Source: Takifugu bimaculatus
Lineage: Eukaryota; Chordata; Actinopteri; Tetraodontiformes; Tetraodontidae
Direction: 5' to 3'
Assembly (NCBI GenBank): GCA_004026145.2
Contig: CP034993.1
Span: forward strand, 4,232,094 to 4,296,093
DNA length: 64,000 nt
Shown here: positions 1 through 11,258 of the stretch, piece by piece
How positions within the stretch are numbered: the first letter of the stretch is position 1
Layout: every line of letters starts with the position of its first letter
Made by a program: the position numbers and the translations under genes
The notes under the pieces: model-generated
Databases searched by the model: none
What the model saw: the letters and a program-made list of their open reading frames with translations, nothing else
What the model was told of the DNA's origin: nothing

Positions 1-753
1 AGAAAGAGACGGGCGGCTAAACTGAAGTATACATCCCATACAGCATTAATGGTTTTATAATGTCTCACTGTCCCATAACGCAGAATCTTTGCTATTAATC
101 ATAACACTGGCAGTAGTCTGAGCGAGCCTGGGTGTCAGATCTCTAGATCCCTATCTTTATATTCAGTCTGGAAGTGTTTTAAAAGCAGCTAAATAACCTT
201 TAGAATGCAGGACAAAAACAGTAGAAAGTGATACCTAAAAGCTGTTGATTTGGGTTGAGTGGAAATATTTGGCTTTTCTCATAAACGTCAGTGGAAATGT
301 CACCCTGTCCTGTGTCAGATGTTGCCGCCAGCTGCAGCCACTATAAACGGTTTGGTCAAACTGTGCAAATGATCAGTGTTGGCATCCTACCAGTTTAGTG
401 CCAAACTTGGATATTTTATCTATTTAAGCAAATCTTACTCATTTCCACAAAACATCCAAATCAAATCGCAATGGGAAAACAGAGAAGCTGCACTTCTCAT
501 TTCATGATCTAAGTTTGCTCCTTATAAGACTCAAACACAAAATTAAACTTTAGCCACATAGATTCTCTGTAGGTTTTAACCTAAAAATGACTTTTACACT
601 GCTAACAGCCAATTATATATTTAAAAATATTTTATTTCTTTTAAACAAATTCAATTACTACACATCTGTCTATAATCATAAATAAAGTACTATCCTGAAG
701 AGTGTAACTAGTAAACATAACCGTCTTTCTCCATTGTGTTTTGTTCCGTCTAG
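1..753. other. Upstream intron of ATP10A
   Basis: This AT-rich stretch before the first visible ATP10A exon has no open coding frame. It ends in the acceptor 'ttccgtctag' at 744-753. It is most simply an intron, with the 5' exons of the gene lying left of the window. Confidence 0.75.
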
Positions 754-3700
754 GTGCTGATACCCATCTCTCTATTCGTGTCTATTGAAATCGTCAAGAT
801 CTGCCAAGTGTACTTCATCCATCAGGACGTGGAGTTATATGACGAGGAGACAGACTCTCACCTGCAGTGCAGAGCTCTTAACATCACAGAGGATCTTGGT
901 CAGATGCAGTACATCTTCTCTGATAAAACAGGCACGCTGACAGAGAACAAGATGGTGTTCCGCCGCTGCACCGTAGCAGGGGTGGAGTACTCCCATGATG
1001 CAAATGGTGAGACAATCCGACAAAGTAGCGTGCGTTAACGCGTATGAATATGAACACTGAACAATTGTCTCTGTGTGTGCTCTAGCTAAAAGGATAGCTA
1101 TGTACCAAGAGATGGACTCTGAAGAGGAAGAGTGTATGTCTCACGGTGGCACTTTACCCCGGCGGGACAGTGTAACCAGCCACCAGAGCGGCCGGGTGGT
1201 GCTGCGCTCCCACAGCACCAAGTCCCACCGCAGGACAGGCAGCAGGGCAGAAGCCAAGCGAGCCAGCATCCTGTCCAAGCACACAGCCTTCAGCAGCCCA
1301 ATGGTCAGCACGCGCAACCTTCATAATGCCGACGCGCTCTTATCACTCCGCTGCTCATCCCTTCTTTGTCCTGCAGGAGAAAGACATCACCCCTGACCCG
1401 CAGCTCCTGGACAAATTCAATGAATGCAGCAGTCAAATGGATTTCATGCGATACCACAGCCAGCCCGTGTCCCAGCTGCCCTCTGACCTGGCGGACATCA
1501 TTGATTTCTTCATCGCTCTTACCATCTGCAACACGGTGGTGGTGTCCTCCCCCAACCAGCCCAGACAGAAGGTACACCTTCCCTTGACAACGTCTATTGA
1601 GTCTAATCACATGCTGGTTAAGATGGCGAGTATATATAGCCCTGTTTCCACCTGCACACGCAGCCCCAGCAGCTTCCATCCCCTAAACTCTGCAGTTTTA
1701 TGTGTTGTTTAAACAATATACATACGTACAAGTGTGAATTGTCTTTTTTTAACGGAGTGTGTAATGTAAAGTTATACATACGTAATTTCCTGTGTTTTTA
1801 ATTTTGCAATCGCTGTAAAGTCACGTGGGGAATGACTACATTCACTAGTTTTTTTTGGTCCTTTTTGGGTGTAGTGGGTGAAAAAAAAAAAAAATTCTAG
1901 AAATATCTAATAGAGAACCTCCACATCTGAGTCTGCCTAACAAAGGTTTACATAGAACATTTAAAGAGAATGTTGTCCCAGAGCCAGAGTGTGGTGTCCC
2001 CAGGGCTGCATTGATTTTTGTTTTTGCTTTTATGAACAAAGTGGGACTAGTTTCCATCTTTTACAAAAAAAAACAATTCATTTTGGCTTCTTTTCCAAAA
2101 AGAATAAAAAGGTTCACAATGTCTCCAGTTGCACGTAGCTTTCACCGTTTGCTGCCTGTATCTTTGATGTGCTGTTGCCGTTCACAGCTGTATATCCGTG
2201 GTTTGTTTTTTCTTTTATGTGAGCCGGGGTGTGGTTCTCCTGCACACATCTGATATCCCCTCCAGGTCCCACATTCTCCTCCTGCACAGGCTCACTGTCC
2301 TGCCAGTCACAGGTCCCAAGCCTTTAAGATTAACCTTCACCGAGCGCTGCATTATTTATGGGGACTGTGTTTCCGTTTGGAGGTTATCTGATAAGTTGAA
2401 AGGAACCAGAATTGTGTGGCAGAAAAGTTCCTTTCACACAAACCCGCCATTTTTAAGAGCTTTGCCTGCATTTTACTATGTCCTTGCAGCTAATCTGACA
2501 CCCAAAAGGTCGATAACGGTGACGCTGTTGACATCAGGACGTCAGCATCACATCCTCTCATCAGAAAGAGAGTCCCCATATGAGCCTGGGCCTGCTCAAG
2601 GTTTCTCCCTGTTAAAAGGGAGTTTTTCCTTGCTGCTGTTGCTTAGGGGTCAGGCCCTGGGATTCTGGAAAGCACCTAGAGACAGTTTTGATTGTAATAG
2701 ATGCTTTATAAATAAAGATGAAGGAGTTGAATTGCAAAGACCATAAAAGGAGTATTGGTTGAAAAGCGTAATCGGCAGATAAACTGGTTATTTGCTGTTA
2801 CTTTAAGTGGTTTACTAAGGTTTCCTTGTTGTTCAGGTCCGGATGAGGTTTGAACTGAAGTCACCAGTTAAGACCATCGAAGACTTCATCAAACGCTTCA
2901 CCCCCAGCCGGCTGACGTCCGGGTCCAACAGCAGCAGCTCCTCCAGCCTTGTCACCAACCGTTCCTCCAACCGAGGATGCTCCAGCTTGCTGACCTCCCC
3001 CTCAGCAGAGAGCACGCTCACCAAGCTGGCCGAGGAGCGGCGCCCTTCGGACCTGGAGCAGGCCTTCAGTCCTGTCCCACCATGCAACAATGGAAAGGCC
3101 TGGAACCTGGAGGAGGGCGAGCTGCGCTACGAGGCCGAGTCGCCCGATGAAGCCGCGCTGGTCTATGCTGCCAGGGCCTACAAGTGCTCCCTTGTCGGAC
3201 GCCTCCCCGATCAAGTGACTGTGGAACTTCCGCACCTGGGAAAGCTGAGCTTTGAGCTGCTGCACACGCTGGGCTTTGACTCCACCAGGAAACGCATGTC
3301 TGTAGTGGTTAAACACCCCTTGACGGATCAGATCACAGTATACACTAAAGGAGCGGACTCTGTCATCATGGACCTCATTAAACCCCCCGACACAGGTAGG
3401 AAAGCAACCATTTTATACTCTAATATTACAGGACTCTGTGGTGGTGCTCAACGGTGCAGCAAAATGCTCTATTTTAAATGATATGATCTGAGATTCTGAG
3501 AATTCTGATTTGTATTGTCGATGTATCTGTCAGGTTCAGAGCTAGCATGGCGTACAAATGTGGATAATGCAGCACCAGTCAGACAAGTTCTTTAACCACA
3601 ACGAAACCTTCTGAAATACCAAATTGGAATATATAGTCGACTTCAGCTTCAGACGCTAACATATTGATTTTTGGCCTTTGCTTGTTGTTGTTGACCCATG

Positions 3701-6700
3701 GGTGAAGAACCTCCCAAATAGTGGATGACAGTTTGTCCAAGAAGTGAAGTTGCAGCTCCTGCAGATGATTTCTGGCGCTGTCATTGTCGTCTGATAATGT
3801 TGGGATTGCTGTTGTGGCTTTTTGCAGTGGAAACAATGAATCTCTCCTCTGAAATCATGACAAGACATGAAGCACAAACATGAAGCACAAACCTCCTCAT
3901 AGATGAGGGGTTTGACCAATATATGTTGAAGCATCATAAATGATGGGCTGAAACCTACTCCAGGCTCCACTGACCTGAGAAACACATTCTAGGTCTTGGA
4001 GGTAAAAAAAAAAAGTGTTTTCTAATTTTCAGCAACAAGGATTCATGCCAGAAAAACAGTCATTAATAGCTGTTCATTTTTATTTATTGAGCTATAATCG
4101 CTTCAAAGCCAGCCACAAGATTTCCTCATCTTGTCATGGTGAGCAGAAATATGCATTTAAAAAAATGCTAAGTTTGCAGAAGGTTTAGCTGAGTCACATG
4201 TTTCAAGCCTCAGTCACATGTCTTGTATGCTGCAACATATCAGAGATGGGCAATCAACCGAGCAAGACGGGTTCAGCAGTTTTCAGAAAGTAGCTCAATT
4301 CTTTGGTGTTTTGGATTGAACCAGTCAGATGTGCAGCATAAAAATATCATTTGAGCCAGAATAATATCCAAAAGCCCTTTGGGCCTGATGTGTTACATAA
4401 CTAAAGCACTGGCACGTCACAAAAGGGCACGGCTCCCTTCTGTCGGTCAAGATGGGTTTGGAGAATTGTTGAATTCGGTTGACCCTGGTTGCCCGGAGAG
4501 CCTGGCAAAACTTCAGTCAGCATTCTGTGGACAAAACGGGAGGACCGTTTGTCTGGTCCACACTCTGTTTAAGGGGGAAAGTGGGATTTGAAGGCTGTGA
4601 TAGTTAGAATAAGGGGCAGGGGCAGGCGTTATGTCTTTAAAAAAGACGCACAAATGTGTGTCTGAGAGGAAACATATTGAATAAAAAACAAACGTGTCAT
4701 ATCTCAGCTAAAAAACACAGATGATTTCAGGTCCATCCCTACTCACCTCAGAACCTAGATAAAAAAAAGGACAACCGATGGATTTATGAATGAATTTATC
4801 CACAGTGGTGAGGTTCTTCTGCTCTACAAAGCTTTGGCTGAAAGAGTTTTTGGGTTGTGTAGAATCAAGATGTGACCACTGTTTTTATTTTTATGACAAC
4901 TTTTTTTTTTCACGATGTAAATGAACAAATCCTTCAGTATCTAAGAACCTGCGCTCTGGCTGCACAGTGAGTCTTTATATAGCGGGCATGCTCTCATACT
5001 TTCCACTGATGTAAAGCCATGATATAGGATGTTACATAAGAATGAGTATTTTAATAGCTACTGCTGCAAAACGCCCTGCCTGTAAAATTTGGCACCCTAG
5101 ATCTCGAAACCTTGTTCCGCCCTCTTGATGACCTGAAACCTGCAAATGGAAACCGTGAACAGGGTTGTTAGTATTCCAGGCACACAGAGAGATACACAGG
5201 AACTGCTCACCGGCGCTGCTGTATACAGTCACCAGACATCTGTCCGAGGGCACCCGGCAAGCTGCTCCAGCCCATAAACTGAAGGCTGAGAGAGGAGTTC
5301 TTTCATGACTCCACCTTCTGTGCAGGACAATAGTCTGCTAAAGTTTACAGTTGAAGAATCACAAATGGGAAATAATTTCCCCCATCTTGATGAATGATTA
5401 AAGGCGTCATTTATTATTAACGGTGTCTAATTTCTGTTGGGGTAATTGCGTCTTTAGGATCAGTTTGTCCTGCGGTCTAAAGAAATGGACCGTAAAATGT
5501 GCACAGTGAGCCATTTAACCTAAAGAAAAAAAAGATGAGGAACCTAACGGTTTTATGACTTAAGGTAGCACTGATGCATTTTTTATTATGATATTTAGCT
5601 GCCTTATACTTGTTGTCAGACATAGTAAATGTCTAATCCAAATTACAGTAGTCATGTTACCTCTAACGTGCGTGCCTGAAACGGCGTCGCTACTTCCTGC
5701 AGCCTAAACACACAGTGTTTATCATTTAAAAAGGATGAACCTGTGTGGCACGGTTAACTGCTATTAGCGCCGCCCTAGTGGCGCCCTGGAGCTTTTTCAA
5801 AAATATGAAAATGGAAAAAGATGGTGTGACTATATTTTTTGTTTTAATATCATTTCTGTAGGAGGAAAAACGTGACAAACATTCTTAAAGTTTTCCAATG
5901 CTGTGAAAATGTGTATCATAAATATTTAATTTCAACATCTCATTATAATGGGGGTTAAACTTAAAGCACCATCGTGCAGCAGACTGGTCGCGTGGAGCGT
6001 CATTCTCTCCAGGATGTGCTGCAGGGAAAATAAACATGTAACCACGAATGCTCTTTATGTATTTGTAGCCTAATTATCATTTTAAAAGTAGGCTAATATA
6101 GCTAATATAGACACTCACAGCATGTGGTGCTTTTCATTTTTTGTGGCTCCAGATAGATTTGTTTTGGGTTTTTTTGGTCTAATATGGCTCTTTCAACATT
6201 TTGGGTTGCCGACTCCCTGTTCTAGAAGTTTTCGCTATTGTGGATAATGTCATATTGTTTAGAAAGGACCTTACATATTTTACTACAGTACAACTGAAGA
6301 GGTCTGCCAACGTAGGGTTTATGGTGCGATTTGCTGAGTCAGCAGGTGTCCACAAGTATAGATGCCGGTTGAGTTCTTTCTTAAAATGCCAGATAAACTA
6401 AAAATATAAACGCACTAATGTGGACACGGTGGCGCCGGCTCATAAAACACGCCGTCCAACCCTGTGTCCAACCTAACTGGTTGGAGGCATAATTCATTAG
6501 ACGGAGGCACTCGGTCTCTATCAGGATGCCTTTTACAAATGGCTGTACTCGTGTTTACCATACACTTACTGTGGTGTGTCAGTGGAGAATAAACAGTCCC
6601 ACGTTGTTTTGACAGTCCTGACTTACATACAGACCCTGTGCACGTGTAGTTTGGGTTTTCCATTACGAATCCACTGATCATTTCCATTCAAGTTCAGGGC

Positions 6701-9700
6701 TGTGCTGAACATCACTTTTATTACAAATATCTGTGTGTTCTCTTTGCAGAGCCCTGGGTACAGTTGTCACACACTCCCGTGTGCGTGTGTGTGTGTGTGT
6801 GGTGTGTGTGTGTACCGGTATATGTGACTCCTCACTATAGTAGGTTTTTCCTATTGGGTGGAACCAGCCAATGAGACTGCGGTATGAGTTGGCCCATTAT
6901 TTCCATAATGGCTCCATTCAGATGATGAAGTTGTTCAGAATCACTCTTAAAACAGTAGCTAGAGGTGGAATTTTAGGTCTATCCATACACCATTCTCTCA
7001 CCTTCTGAAATTAAATTGCATCTTTACAGAGACATTTACAGGATATAACTTACGGAGTTTAATTTAGTTTGATAATTACAGTTAAAAAATCTGCAACCAA
7101 TTAACGCTACTAACTGCAGAATTGCTGTGAACTGATAGATTTGTGACCGAATGAAGAACAACTGCAGTGTAGAAAGTTGGGACGGATTCACTCTTAACAC
7201 ACCTCAGGCCACAAGACAATCTTATAAGACATAAGACAATCAGGGGGTTTGCCATCCTTGGTTGGGACGGGGGGTGAAATTGGGATAAAACAGCCAGATT
7301 ATCTTTATGTGTGTACCCTGTTTAAGCGATGAAGACGGGCAGCTTGGGTGGCTAGGAAGGCTTTGAACCCTGGTATCTCTGTGTATAAAGTCTGACTTGA
7401 TAAAGGAAGCAGCAGTTTGTTGAGCCAACTGTGCACAAGTTGGGTTTTCAGCAGGAATGCATTTAGCGGGGTGGTGCCCGCCAGGCTGTCATGTTATCGG
7501 TGAAATCACATGACAGACGACCACAGTGTTGGCTGTCAGGAGGCCGATTAGGCCCGTCTGTTTGTGCTGTGTTCCCCTGCCAAGATGATGGCCAGGGTTC
7601 TGTGCCAGGGAGACGCTCGAGCAAGAAATGCTTCCAAACAATATTCATGTTAAAAAGGGATTTTTGCTCGTAAAATGTAGAGTTTTTGCTTGTTTTAAAT
7701 TACTCTCTTTAATCTGGATGATATAGTATGATGTAACACACATGTTTCCTTGAATCCTTGTAAAATCTATATTGTAACAAGGGTCCAGAATGCTAAAGCC
7801 GTTGCTACAGGTGCAACACAAACATCCATCCATCCATTCTTCTGCTCTTTGCTGTTTTCGAAGGTAACTCCAAAGGGAAACGCCTGAAGAAGATTATCAA
7901 CCGGACTCAAACCTACCTGAACCTGTACTGCTGCAGATGGCCTTCGGACACTGTGCATCGCAAAAAAGGTAACCAGAAACCTGTCGGGGGGAGCGGAGAA
8001 GCCTAAAGTTTAGTTTTAGTTGGAGGCGACGCCTCTCCGGCTGCGTTTGTAACCCAGCGCAGATGAACACATGAACGAGGCACTTCTCTGTGACTCAGTC
8101 TGCAATCTGTCGCTTTCCCAGGCTGTTAATTTATACTCTCCCAATCTGGCCTCACTGGATCTCTGCATGTGCGAAACAAGATGCACATGCAAGATGCCTC
8201 AGAATCTGAATGGCTTCAATCTTCTGTCTGATCTGAAATCGATGTACAGTATTAAAGCATGGAGGTACGTCTCGGGGGTGAAATATGTGCCCCGAGAAGC
8301 TGAATTTGAAATATTTATACCGGTATTTGAATTGCTAACCTTGAATAATGGTTAAAAAAAAAATGGAGTCACATATATTGAATTTGTATTGTTAAATTTG
8401 AATCACTGCATCAAAAAGCTGAATCTGAATAGTATCATTTGAAATTGAGTTTATTTGTTCGGAACCAAAGTCCAATAGATTTACATGAATGTAGGATCCT
8501 CTATATATAGTGTAGAGATGCACACGACTCCTCTTCAGCGCTTGATCTGGATGTCGAAAGCAAATTGAGGTACAATTTTGAGAACTTAATTTAAAATGTG
8601 AGAACTGAATGCAACAATACAACAGATCATATTATACTGTTCAGATTCACCTTTTCAATGCGAGGATTCAAATACACCACAAATTCAAATTGCGTGCTTC
8701 ACATTTGGTTTTTAATGCAATTATTCATGTTTAGCCATTCAAGTCCAAATAGCAATGATTGGAATGCACATATTTCAGCCCACACCTCTCCATGTAAAGC
8801 TCAGCATTGAATGGACTCCTTCTGGAATCCTGCTGCTTCTAATCTCACCCTGGTGGGATTGTGTGGCGTTAGCATCTCCAGTTCCTCATTAGAAGAGCTC
8901 CTGCAGGATGAATAAGCTCCCTCCCTCGTGATAAAGTGTGATGAACCCTTGTGTGTCAGACTCTGACCAAGGAACAGTATGCCTGCTGGCTCCAGCATCA
9001 CCTGCAGGCCGAGACGGCCATCCAGGACAGAGAGGAGTTGCTCTTCGAGTCTGCCCGGCAACTAGAAACAAACCTCCATCTCCTAGGTAACTTTTTCATG
9101 ATTTCAAGTCCACAAATGTAGCTGAAAATGGGATTTATTTTTTTGAATATACACAAGTTGTCGGTTGCTTCTTTTTCAGGAGCGACAGGCATTGAGGACC
9201 GGCTGCAGGACGGCGTTCCCGAAACCTATCACTGCCCTGCGCAAGGCTGGCCTCCAGATTTGGGTGCTGACAGGCGACAAACAAGAAACGGCCATCAATA
9301 TTGCATATGCCTGCAAGCTGCTGGACCCGGAAGAGGAGATCCTGACACTGAACGCTGATTCCCAGGTGAGTTGAAATGGGCTTTGTTAATGACCTTTGTT
9401 CCTGTTTGTGCTTAATAGAGTCTAATAGATTTAATAAAACACTGCTTCTAATGTTGTCAGAGTAGAAAGGTCATTTAAGGATAAGCTGCACTGGCTTTGG
9501 TTGGGATTCAGCGTCTGCACACCAGATGTGCACCTCATTAAAAACAAATGTTCCGGAATTCCAAACCTCTCTGTGTCTGTCTCTAAACCAGGAGGCATGT
9601 GCCTTGTTACTGGAGGAGAGTTTGCACTATCTACAGGCTAAATTCCTCTGCAGCACTGCAGACCCAACAGCCAAGGCCTATCACAGCGGCCTGGCGCCCC

Positions 9701-11164
9701 TTCAGACGTATCCCTCCTCCGCTACATCCTCGACCTCCTCCTGGCAGGACGCTCCCTTTGTGGTGCATCGGCTCGGCCTGGTCATCGACGGGCGCACCTT
9801 GGCCTACGCCCTCGATAAAAGTCTGGAGGACAGGTTCCTGGCCGTGGCGCGGAGCTGTCGCTCGGTCCTCTGCTGCCGGTCGACGCCGTTGCAGAAGAGC
9901 ATGGTGGTCAAACTGGTGCGAAACAAGCTGAAGGTCATGACCCTAGCGATAGGTATGTAAAGATCAAGCGTATGCATGACACCCCTGCCCACGGATGCAA
10001 AACATTTCCTCTGTTATTATATAGACTTTACATAAATCACATCAGCAGATGTGTCTCGTATGCTCATCATGGGCGGAATCAATCTAGAAGCATTTACCAG
10101 ATCACAGCAACCATCTGGGTGGGCGTAGTAAAATATTCTGTTTGTAGTCTGTATATTATTTATTGTTTATGTGGCTGCTGGTACCGAAGCTTCCGAGCAG
10201 AGGTGCACACTCAACGATACCATAGAATCAATCATGGTATTTTCAGACCTCGTTAGGTGTAACACCGGTGCATCACAGTGGAGGTGGCGTGAGGATGTCG
10301 ATGGTTGGGTTTGTTCCCGTCTTTGTGCGTTTTGATCTTTATTGTTGTGTTTATTTTTGCCTGCTGCCGGGCGAGCACGCGCCTGCAGCGAGGTGGAAAC
10401 CGTGCCGTCCCAAACTTTCCTTTAAATCTCTATAGGATGAAGAGATTATTGTAAGATCGGAGCTCTGCTAGATATGATGGCTCCAGACTCCATTCAGCAT
10501 TATCGTGGACAAAAACAGCACCTTCAGCATTTGCTTTTCCAGCAATTCGGAATGTTTACAGTAGGAAAGAGACGTGTCTCAGACTGAGGTAGACCTGTGA
10601 ATGTCACAGCGGTCGTCGTCCTTAGTTAACAGAAATATAGTCTGAACTGTGACGATCTTTTCTTGTTGGCTCCATTTCTCAGTTCATTGTTCACACCTTT
10701 ATTCTGTTTTTGGTCCATTTTGGATTTTACCATTAACATTTCTCATCAAGTAGTTGGAAAACATTCAGTGGAGGAATATGAAAACTAGGGATTTTACAGG
10801 ACGTACAAATATTTTTCTTGGTGGCTGGGAATTCCATAAATGTTCTAAATATAAGTCAATATTAATAACTTGCTCTCAATTAAGTGGTAGTGTCCACAGT
10901 CTATTATTTAAATATGATGATGTGATACAGTACAGAATAACAAGGGATTACATGTACCGGTAATATGTAGCATTGGGATTCAAAAGCTCAACACAAATAT
11001 GCCTAAAAAAGAACAACATCGAAATGATATACAAATTTGGTTTGGTTATCAGATATTTACCAGTTATCAACTTAAAACCTGTTAAAATAGACGCAACTCT
11101 GTAAAAAATGTAGTTAGCACAAGCTGTTTGGTCCAGCACTGACGCTCGGGACTCTCTCTCTCTT

Positions 11165-11258
<94 letters not shown>

